In this document: in pieces, positions 1 to 5,487 of the stretch
How positions within the stretch are numbered: position 1 is the stretch's first letter
Layout of the letters: each line of letters begins with the position of its first letter
Source: an uncultured Prevotellaceae bacterium
GTDB taxonomy: Bacteria; Bacteroidota; Bacteroidia; Bacteroidales; Bacteroidaceae
DNA: 5,487 bases
Direction of reading: 5' to 3'
NCBI GenBank assembly: GCA_958404085.1
Contig: CATXZX010000161.1
Span: 1 to 5,487, forward strand
Program-made: the position numbers and the translations under genes
Notes under the pieces: model-generated
What the model was told of the DNA's origin: nothing
Database searches by the model: none
What the model saw: only the letters and a program-made list of their open reading frames with translations

Positions 1-831
1 CGCAGCGGTGTCAAACTGCATCATCTGTTCTTTGAACTCGCCGGTATTCTTAATGCCCTTACCTGCAATGATAAACGGAATTTCCATTTCCTGCAGAGTA
101 ATGCCACCATGACCTTTTTTAATACCACCATGATCTGCCGTCAGCACAACGACGGTGTCATCCCACATGCCGGCATCCTTAATAGCTTGCAGTATACGGC
201 CTACCTGAGCATCCAGTTCTTCCAATTTTTCATAATAGCCCGGAGTGTCGTGTCCGCTGGCGTGTCCGACATGATCCAACTGGTCAAAACAGATAGCACA
301 AAGGTTCGGTTTTTCGGCCTTGATATATTTTACGGCCATCTCACACAAACCGGTCGTATTATTCTCATAGTCCGGACAAATGGCATGTTTGGAAATCGAC
401 AAGGTGTCTACCAGATACTTGATACCATCCCACTCATAAAAACATGCTGTTACGGCCTGGGGAGCCTGCTCCCTCATAATGGAAAAGATGGTCGGGAATA
501 TACCATTCTTGTTAGTCACAGGCGAAGGAATCTCGGGTGTTCGTGAACCCCACGTCGTATATCCGTGCAACTCCGTACCTGCCCCCATAAACATAGACGC
601 CCAGTTAATGGCACTTGCCGAAGGTAACACGGAACGGTCCTTCAACGTATAACATCCCGACTCCATAACAGAACGGATATTCGGAATCTTTGCCTTCGGT
701 ACACTATACGCCCCCCATCCGTCGAGTGCAATAAGAATGGCATGTTTGGCTCTCCATTTCGCTGCCTGAGTTGCCTGGGTGGAGAAACCTGCAAGCAAAA
801 GCATAATTGTTAAAACAATTTTTTTTCTCAT
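1..831 (-). CDS. Secreted alkaline-phosphatase-superfamily phosphodiesterase/phosphatase (C-terminus cut by window edge)
   Basis: Reading the minus strand from the ATG at 831-829 gives 277 codons with no stop before the window edge, so the 3' end is missing. Residues 1 to about 23 form a signal peptide: a basic MRKK start, a hydrophobic stretch and a Thr/Ala-rich cleavage region. There is no lipobox Cys, so export to the periplasm is inferred. The rest has the metal-ligand pattern of type I phosphodiesterase/nucleotide pyrophosphatase-like enzymes: ALDGWG (D37), a nucleophile region PSASAIN (probably S73, with N76), DHVGH (D186, H190), TADHGG (D233, H234) and GHGG (H241), followed by E248/E250/P252. 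In relatives these residues bind two metal ions, usually zinc, and the Ser/Thr attacks the phosphate ester. The substrate cannot be told. The first Met is preferred over M10 because it keeps the basic signal-peptide start. Its own promoter lies upstream. Family assignment is confident; exact function is not. Confidence 0.88.
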   Translation of the reverse strand, partial: MRKKIVLTIMLLLAGFSTQATQAAKWRAKHAILIALDGWGAYSVPKAKIPNIRSVMESGCYTLKDRSVLPSASAINWASMFMGAGTELHGYTTWGSRTPEIPSPVTNKNGIFPTIFSIMREQAPQAVTACFYEWDGIKYLVDTLSISKHAICPDYENNTTGLCEMAVKYIKAEKPNLCAICFDQLDHVGHASGHDTPGYYEKLEELDAQVGRILQAIKDAGMWDDTVVVLTADHGGIKKGHGGITLQEMEIPFIIAGKGIKNTGEFKEQMMQFDTAA

Positions 832-863
832 CGTGTTTATTATAATATTTTTCAAATCGCCAA

Positions 864-891
864 CAAATGTAGCAATAAATCCGCACATAAA
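864..891 (-). promoter_or_regulatory. Bacteroidota-type promoter for the secreted phosphatase gene
   Basis: On the minus strand TACATTTG (871-864) matches the TAnnTTTG -7 box exactly. A weak -33-like TTTATG (891-886) lies at about the expected spacing. Transcription would begin near 858-860 and leave a leader of roughly 28 nt that is AT-rich and lacks a Shine-Dalgarno sequence, which is usual in this phylum. The 135-nt gap from the DUF721 gene also favours separate transcription. The -7 match is seen directly; activity is inferred. Confidence 0.5.
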
Positions 892-966
892 GTCCTACCG
901 GCTCTAAAAAAGTCATCGTGAACCGGCCATACCACCCATACATTCAGTTATCCATTATCGGGGATT

Positions 967-1257
967 TCATTTGAACACGATATTTACAATAACCTGGGCA
1001 CCCACATGTTCATTCAATCGAGTTATCAAATCGGTCTTCACCATCATCAGATTGGCACGCAAAGCCGGCGAACTCAATTTCACGTACAACACCTGATTGT
1101 ATATTTGCACCGAACTCGTATATTGTTCCACAACTCTGCCGGCCACATCTCCCCATGCAGCCTTCAGCCGATACTCGTTCAAGGGTGTCTCCAGTCCCTG
1201 TTGTCTCAACAGACGCCCCAGTATATCGTCCAGCGTCTCAGCCTTTGCACGTCTCAT
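967..1257 (-). CDS. DUF721 (DciA-like) domain protein
   Basis: This 96-residue protein is one complete DUF721 domain. It has an N-terminal helix with LDDILGRLL (residues 9-17), the conserved KAAWGDVAG segment with Trp35, then a beta-rich half with LYVKLSSPALRANL (57-70) and LITRLNEHVG (77-86), ending in a hydrophobic strand. DUF721 is the domain of DciA, which in many bacteria helps load the replicative helicase DnaB; that role is known for the family and only inferred here. The protein is much shorter than proteobacterial or actinobacterial DciA and lacks their extra tail. Its ATG overlaps the recF stop (ATGA at 1257-1254), so it is probably translated by ribosomes finishing recF. No separate promoter or Shine-Dalgarno sequence is visible, which supports co-transcription. 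The stop is TGA at 969-967. Confidence 0.88.
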   Translation of the reverse strand: MRRAKAETLDDILGRLLRQQGLETPLNEYRLKAAWGDVAGRVVEQYTSSVQIYNQVLYVKLSSPALRANLMMVKTDLITRLNEHVGAQVIVNIVFK

Positions 1258-2351
1258 GGCAAAACAATTTTGCCATCCTTCACCGTAAAGACACGATAAT
1301 CCTTCTGCGTAGAAGCCAATATACCGTCCAGATGGTCGCGATTCGTATCTGTAATGAAAATCTGTCCGAACTCCTGTCCCGAGACCAGACGCACAATCTG
1401 TTCTACCCTATGGGAATCCAACTTATCAAAAATATCGTCCAACAACAGCAATGGAGTCGTTTTCTTCCCCGCCCGCTTCAAAAACTCGAACTGCGCCAAC
1501 TTCAGAGCTATCAGGAATGTCTTGTTCTGTCCCTGTGAACCCTCGCGCCGGATGGAATAATTGCCCAACGACATTTCCAAATCATCTTTATGAATTCCAT
1601 GCAACGAATAACCCATAATAAGGTCCTTGTTCCGGTCACGCCGGATAACTTCGAGCAACGGACCACGCTGACAGTGGGATATATAATTCAACGACACCTG
1701 CTCCTTACCTTCTGAAATCTGCCGGTAATATTCCTGAAAAATCGGTATGAATTCGGCTATGAACCGGGCACGCTTGGCGTACAGGATTTCACCGTCCTGC
1801 GCCATCATTTCTTCATAGATCTCCAGCATACCCTCGTTCGGATTTTCCTGTTTGAGCAGTGCATTCCGCTGCTGCAATGCCTTATTATAGCGGATCAACT
1901 CTTCCAGATAAAGCGTATCGTACTGCGATATGACCACATCCATGAAACGGCGGCGCTCCTCGCTTCCACCCGATATCAGTACCGAATCGGCCGGTGAAAC
2001 CAATACCAAAGGAATCAAACCGATGTGGGTGGTCAGGCGTTTGTAATCTTTCTTGTTCCGCCGGAACTTCTTTTTCTGTCCACGCTTCAGGGCACAATAT
2101 ATTTCTTCCGGATCCCCGTCCTCGTTGCAATAATGTCCCTGCAAAATCATAAAATCTGCCTGGTGTGCGACAATCTGAGCGTCGACAGGATTCGTGGAAC
2201 TCTTGCAAAATGACAAATAATAGATAGCATCCATCAGATTTGTTTTCCCTTCTCCATTCGAACCGATGAAGCAATTAATTTTCGGGGAAAAAGTCAAATC
2301 AGCCTGCGCTATATTCTTATAATTTAGTATAGAAAGCGTATTCAACAACAT
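1254..2351 (-). CDS. recF: DNA replication and repair protein RecF
   Basis: The 365-residue product has the usual RecF length and all its ATPase landmarks. Walker A is GSNGEGKT (residues 30-37). The HGIHKDDL segment (251-258) matches the GxHxDD motif near the signature. The ABC signature is GSQGQ (271-275). Walker B is LLLLDDIFDKLD (301-312) with D305/D306 and the D-loop, and the TDTNRDHLD region (334-342) follows. RecF is an SMC-like ATPase that binds gapped DNA with RecO and RecR, helps RecA load onto single-stranded gaps, and acts in the cytoplasm. The ATG at 2351 sits just before the conserved LNTLSILNYKNI start. A GAGG lies about 13 nt upstream (2368-2365), and a promoter lies at 2372-2400. 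The gene is followed by the overlapping DUF721 gene and is divergent from ppdK. It is not beside dnaA/dnaN/gyrB within this window. Confidence 0.96.
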   Translation of the reverse strand: MLLNTLSILNYKNIAQADLTFSPKINCFIGSNGEGKTNLMDAIYYLSFCKSSTNPVDAQIVAHQADFMILQGHYCNEDGDPEEIYCALKRGQKKKFRRNKKDYKRLTTHIGLIPLVLVSPADSVLISGGSEERRRFMDVVISQYDTLYLEELIRYNKALQQRNALLKQENPNEGMLEIYEEMMAQDGEILYAKRARFIAEFIPIFQEYYRQISEGKEQVSLNYISHCQRGPLLEVIRRDRNKDLIMGYSLHGIHKDDLEMSLGNYSIRREGSQGQNKTFLIALKLAQFEFLKRAGKKTTPLLLLDDIFDKLDSHRVEQIVRLVSGQEFGQIFITDTNRDHLDGILASTQKDYRVFTVKDGKIVLP

Positions 2352-2371
2352 ATATTTCGTTTTTCCTCGTG

Positions 2372-2400
2372 CAAATATAGCAATTTTCCGGCGAAAAAAA
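2372..2400 (-). promoter_or_regulatory. Promoter for recF-DUF721
   Basis: Minus-strand TATATTTG (2379-2372) is an exact TAnnTTTG -7 box. About 20 nt upstream lies a T-rich run (around 2400-2394) that could serve as a degenerate -33 element. The start site would fall near 2368-2366, giving a very short leader of about 15 nt before the recF ATG. Such a leader would contain little or none of the GAGG at 2368-2365. The -7 box is clear; the -33 box is weak. Confidence 0.6.
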
Positions 2401-2412
2401 CTGCTTAATTAT

Positions 2413-2443
2413 TTTGTCTTTCTAAATTAAAAAACTATATTTG
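2413..2443 (+). promoter_or_regulatory. Promoter for ppdK
   Basis: TTTG (2413-2416) and TATATTTG (2436-2443) are separated by 19 nt. This is a full match to the Bacteroidota housekeeping promoter pattern (TTTG, 19-20 nt, TAnnTTTG). Transcription should begin near 2447-2450, giving an AT-rich leader of about 46-49 nt with no Shine-Dalgarno sequence before the ATG at 2496. Confidence 0.75.
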
Positions 2444-2495
2444 CAAGCATACTCACAATTAACAAAATAATAAGTAAATTAAGCCAATTAAATCC

Positions 2496-5216
2496 ATGGG
2501 TGATAAAAGAATTTACACATTCGGGAATGGCGCTGCTGAAGGAAAAGCGGACATGCGCAATCTGTTAGGAGGTAAAGGAGCAAACCTGGCAGAAATGAAT
2601 TTGATAGGAATCCCCGTTCCTCCCGGTTTTACGATTACAACCGATGTTTGTAATGAATATTACGAGATCGGAAAGGATAAAGTCGTTGCTTTATTAAAAG
2701 ATGAGGTCGATCGTAGCATTGCCCATGTCGAAAAACTGATGAACTGCAAATTCGGAGATATCGAATCGCCGTTGCTGCTGTCTGTCCGTTCGGGGGCACG
2801 CGCATCCATGCCCGGCATGATGGATACGATCCTAAACCTGGGACTGAACGACGAAGTGGTTGAAGGGCTGGCTAAGAAGACTGGCAACCCGCGTTTTGCC
2901 TACGACGCATACAGACGTTTCGTACAGATGTACGGCGACGTGGTATTAGGCATGAAACCGACCAACAAAGACGACATCGACCCCTTTGAGGCTATTATAC
3001 AAGAGGTAAAAGGGCAACGCGGCATCACACTGGACAACGAACTCACCGTTGAAGAACTGAAAGATCTGGTTTCGCGGTTTAAAGCCGCCATCAAAGAACA
3101 GACCGGCTACGATTTCCCGACCAATCCGATGGAACAACTTTGGGGAGCCATTTGCGCCGTGTTCGACAGCTGGATGAACGAGCGTGCCATACTCTACCGC
3201 AAAATGGAAGGCATTCCCGCCGAATGGGGTACGGCAGTTACGGTCATGGCAATGGTATTCGGCAACATGGGAAACACATCGGCTACCGGCGTATGCTTCA
3301 GCAGAGATGCAGCCACTGGCGAAGACGTATTCAACGGCGAATGGCTGGTCAACGCACAAGGTGAAGACGTTGTAGCCGGTATCCGCACGCCACAACAAAT
3401 TACAAAAGCCGGTTCGCAGAAATGGGCACAGATGCAGGAAATCAGCGAAGAGGAACGCGTGGCCAACTACCCTTCGATGGAAGAAGCCATGCCGGAAATC
3501 TACAAACAACTGGACGAATTGCAGACTAAACTTGAAAACCACTACCGCGACATGCAGGACATGGAGTTCACCGTTCAGGAAGGGAAACTCTGGTTCCTCC
3601 AGACAAGAAACGGCAAACGGACAGGAGCTGCTATGGTCAAGATCGCTATGGATTTGTTGCGCCAGGGACTAATTGACGAGAAAACAGCCATTGCACGCTG
3701 CGAGCCCAACAAACTCGACGAGTTGTTACATCCTGTTTTCAACAAAGAAGCTATCAAAAAGGCCAAAGTCCTGACACGTGGTTTGCCGGCCTCGCCTGGA
3801 GCCGCATGCGGACAAATCGTATTTTTCGCCGAGGACGCAGCAAAATGGAGTGCGGACGGACACAAGATAGTCATGGTACGTATCGAAACATCCCCCGAGG
3901 ACTTGGCCGGTATGGCTGTAGCAGAAGGTATACTGACCGCACGCGGTGGTATGACCTCGCACGCAGCAGTCGTTGCCCGCGGTATGGGTAAATGCTGCGT
4001 ATCAGGTGCCGGGGCCATTGACGTCAACTATAAAGAAAAAACGGTCAAGATTGACGGCGTTGTCCTGAAAGAAGGCGATTACATCTCACTAAACGGTACG
4101 ACCGGACTTGTATACCAAGGCGAAATTCCGACACAAGCTGCCGAATTGTCCGGAGATTTTGCCGCACTGATGGATTTATGCAACAAATATACGCGTTTGA
4201 AAGTACGTACAAATGCAGACACGCCCCATGATGCTGCAGTAGCAAAGAACTTTGGGGCTGTCGGAATCGGACTTTGCCGTACCGAACACATGTTCTTCGA
4301 CAACGAGAAAATAGTCGCTATGCGCGAAATGATTCTCGCACAAGACGAAGAAGGACGTAAAAAAGCCTTAGCCAAACTCCTACCCTATCAGAAAGAAGAT
4401 TTCAAAGGTATCTTTAAGGCAATGGACGGCTATCCTGTCAATATCCGCCTGCTCGATCCCCCATTGCATGAATTTGTACCCCACGATAAGAAAGGACAGG
4501 AAGAAATGGCCGAAGCCATGGGCGTCACCGTCGAATACATCCATCAACGTGTGGAAAGTCTTTGCGAACACAACCCGATGTTAGGACACCGCGGATGCCG
4601 TTTAGGAAATACATATCCAGAAATTACACAAATGCAAACACGGGCCATACTCGGTGCCGCACTGGATTTGAAACGTCAAGGCTACAACCCGCAACCGGAA
4701 ATCATGGTTCCTCTAATCGGTATCATGTATGAATTCGAAGCTCAGGAAAAAGTAATCCGCGCCGAAGCAGCAGCCCTATTTGCTGAAGAAGGAATAGAAA
4801 TTCCGTTCAAAGTCGGAACAATGATAGAAATTCCCCGCGCAGCCCTGACGGCAGATAAAATTGCCTCACGTGCAGAATATTTCTCATTCGGCACAAACGA
4901 CCTGACCCAAATGACATTCGGATATTCACGAGATGACATCGCATCCTTCCTGCCGGTATATCTTGAAAAGAAAATCTTACAGGTCGACCCTTTCCAAGTG
5001 CTAGATACCAACGGTGTCGGTCAGTTAATCGAAATTGCCGTCAAGAAAGGCCGTCATTCACGTCCTGAATTGAAATGCGGTATTTGCGGAGAACATGGAG
5101 GAGAACCATCTTCTGTAAAATTCTGCCATAAAGTCGGATTGAATTATGTCAGCTGTTCTCCCTTCAGAGTGCCTATAGCCCGTCTGGCTGCCGCGCAGGC
5201 TGCAATAGAAGATTAA
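2496..5216 (+). CDS. ppdK: Pyruvate, phosphate dikinase
   Basis: PPDK interconverts pyruvate + ATP + phosphate and phosphoenolpyruvate + AMP + pyrophosphate in the cytoplasm. All three domains are present in the 906 residues. The ATP-grasp domain (about 1-375) has GGKGANLAEM (K27), SVRSGARASMPGMMDT (R98), E357 and FLQTR (Q369, R371). The phosphohistidine swivel domain (about 420-510) has GGMTSHAAVVARG with catalytic H489. The C-terminal TIM barrel (about 540-906) binds pyruvate/PEP and has R595 (GLCRTEHMF), R651 (IRLLDPPLHEF), E778 (MIEIPRA), D802 (GTNDLTQM) and C864 (CGICGEHGG). These residues are offset by a steady 33-34 from the remembered Clostridium symbiosum numbering in the swivel and C-terminal regions, so no large indel is evident. 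T487 is two residues before the catalytic His, where PPDK regulatory proteins phosphorylate some relatives. The start is supported by the conserved KRIYTFGNG beginning. The gene ends in tandem stops (TAATAA) and has its own promoter and terminator. Confidence 0.98.
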   Translation: MGDKRIYTFGNGAAEGKADMRNLLGGKGANLAEMNLIGIPVPPGFTITTDVCNEYYEIGKDKVVALLKDEVDRSIAHVEKLMNCKFGDIESPLLLSVRSGARASMPGMMDTILNLGLNDEVVEGLAKKTGNPRFAYDAYRRFVQMYGDVVLGMKPTNKDDIDPFEAIIQEVKGQRGITLDNELTVEELKDLVSRFKAAIKEQTGYDFPTNPMEQLWGAICAVFDSWMNERAILYRKMEGIPAEWGTAVTVMAMVFGNMGNTSATGVCFSRDAATGEDVFNGEWLVNAQGEDVVAGIRTPQQITKAGSQKWAQMQEISEEERVANYPSMEEAMPEIYKQLDELQTKLENHYRDMQDMEFTVQEGKLWFLQTRNGKRTGAAMVKIAMDLLRQGLIDEKTAIARCEPNKLDELLHPVFNKEAIKKAKVLTRGLPASPGAACGQIVFFAEDAAKWSADGHKIVMVRIETSPEDLAGMAVAEGILTARGGMTSHAAVVARGMGKCCVSGAGAIDVNYKEKTVKIDGVVLKEGDYISLNGTTGLVYQGEIPTQAAELSGDFAALMDLCNKYTRLKVRTNADTPHDAAVAKNFGAVGIGLCRTEHMFFDNEKIVAMREMILAQDEEGRKKALAKLLPYQKEDFKGIFKAMDGYPVNIRLLDPPLHEFVPHDKKGQEEMAEAMGVTVEYIHQRVESLCEHNPMLGHRGCRLGNTYPEITQMQTRAILGAALDLKRQGYNPQPEIMVPLIGIMYEFEAQEKVIRAEAAALFAEEGIEIPFKVGTMIEIPRAALTADKIASRAEYFSFGTNDLTQMTFGYSRDDIASFLPVYLEKKILQVDPFQVLDTNGVGQLIEIAVKKGRHSRPELKCGICGEHGGEPSSVKFCHKVGLNYVSCSPFRVPIARLAAAQAAIED

Positions 5217-5235
5217 TAATCAATAATCTATCAAT

Positions 5236-5284
5236 AAATAAAAGGATTGTGTCATAATTATTTTTTGACACAATCCTTTTATTT
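5236..5284. terminator. Two-way intrinsic terminator after ppdK
   Basis: The arms AAATAAAAGGATTGTGTCA (5236-5254) and its exact reverse complement (5266-5284) form a 19-bp perfect stem around an 11-nt loop. The outer stem is A-rich on the left and T-rich on the right, so on either strand the hairpin core (GGATTGTGTCA) is followed by a U-rich tract. It begins 19 nt after the ppdK stop. It would end ppdK transcription rightward and could also stop leftward transcription of anything entering from the right edge. Confidence 0.88.
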
Positions 5285-5487
5285 TACCCGTATATCCCGA
5301 TAAAACTCATAAGTGATGTCAAAAATCTGTTTCGGACGGTGTGGAATTTGCGTCCGGGCCTGTTTTTTTGAAATCCAGGCCACCTCATTCAATATATAAG
5401 GCCTCGCGTATAAATTCGAAATGTCCACAGTTTATTTCTGTCCATATGCGGTTTCCGGCCACATACTCCGGAATGAACAATCGACAC
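5279..5487 (-). pseudogene. Possible frameshifted 3' end of an unidentified gene entering from the right
   Basis: I do not recognise a product. On the minus strand one frame is open from the edge (5486) to a TGA at 5387-5385 and gives 33 residues containing RLFIPEYVAGNRIWTEI. A second minus frame, +1 to it, is open from 5431 to a TAA at 5281-5279 and gives 50 residues containing NEVAWISKKQARTQIPHRP. The second frame has no ATG, ends inside the terminator stem, and overlaps the first around a TATATATT run (about 5389-5399). Both have plausible protein composition, so one gene broken by a small indel is possible. Equally, the first frame may be the true end of a gene, or the whole stretch may be non-coding. 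The plus strand shows only short frames with no convincing start. Confidence 0.28.

Larger units (their letters stand above)
2370..2445. repeat. 11-bp inverted repeat in the recF/ppdK divergent region
   Basis: TGCAAATATAG at 2370-2380 is the exact reverse complement of CTATATTTGCA at 2435-2445, with 54 nt between them. Each arm contains the -7 box of one of the two divergent promoters. Matching promoter elements explain 8 of the 11 positions; the flanking matches (C before, CA after) are extra. Confidence 0.8.

Noticed and set aside
109..546. 145-codon plus-strand open frame
   Set aside because: It is antisense to the secreted phosphatase, whose minus-strand frame carries all the family motifs. 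The plus-strand translation has no recognisable domain.
897..918. Possible terminator between DUF721 and the phosphatase (T-run at 905-910 on the minus strand near GCCGGT copies)
   Set aside because: The two ACCGGC copies are direct, not inverted, so they do not form a stem. No stable hairpin precedes the T-run.
704..943. 79-codon minus-strand open frame spanning the gap and the phosphatase start
   Set aside because: It runs through the predicted promoter, then out of frame through the phosphatase signal peptide. Its Cys/Tyr-rich composition is not protein-like.
1006..1538. Several overlapping plus-strand open frames opposite DUF721 and recF
   Set aside because: The minus strand carries clear DUF721 and RecF motifs here. 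The plus frames are shadows with no motifs or promoter.
2946..3542. 198-codon minus-strand open frame inside ppdK
   Set aside because: It lies opposite the ATP-grasp domain of ppdK. Its His/Phe/Val-rich composition is what reverse reading of this gene's codons would give.
5314..5397. Short plus-strand frame starting at an ATG after the terminator (Cys-rich, about 27 codons)
   Set aside because: There is no promoter match or ribosome binding site, it is very short, and it overlaps the more protein-like minus frames.

Overview
The window looks like chromosomal core-genome DNA from a member of the Bacteroidales (Bacteroides/Parabacteroides-like). Three things point there. The start regions lack strong Shine-Dalgarno sequences. 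The intergenic regions carry Bacteroidota-type promoters (TTTG, about 19-20 nt, then TAnnTTTG). The gene content also fits: a roughly 900-residue pyruvate phosphate dikinase and a recF followed directly by a small DUF721 gene. The genus cannot be fixed from this sequence.

Layout. Positions 1-831 (minus strand) hold a secreted alkaline-phosphatase-superfamily phosphodiesterase/phosphatase whose C-terminus runs off the left edge. A 135-nt gap (832-966) carries that gene's own promoter. Positions 967-2351 (minus) hold recF and, overlapping it by 4 nt (ATGA), a DUF721/DciA-like gene, which together form a translationally coupled pair. A 144-nt AT-rich divergent region (2352-2495) holds back-to-back promoters with the same 11-nt sequence around the -7 box, forming an inverted repeat. 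Positions 2496-5216 (plus) hold a full-length pyruvate phosphate dikinase (ppdK) with all recognisable catalytic residues. It ends in tandem stops and a perfect 19-bp stem-loop (5236-5284) built like a two-way terminator. The last 200 nt (5285-5487) contain no confident gene. Two minus-strand frames there could be the frameshifted end of a gene entering from the right.

How the genes relate. RecF loads recombination machinery at single-strand gaps, and DUF721/DciA proteins are linked to loading of the replicative helicase, so the coupled pair is a DNA replication and repair unit. PpdK interconverts pyruvate and phosphoenolpyruvate in central carbon metabolism. It shares only a promoter region with recF and has no obvious functional link to it. 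The phosphatase is exported and independently transcribed. I found no mobile element, CRISPR array, tRNA or rRNA, and no convincing new multi-gene system. The least explained part is the right edge.
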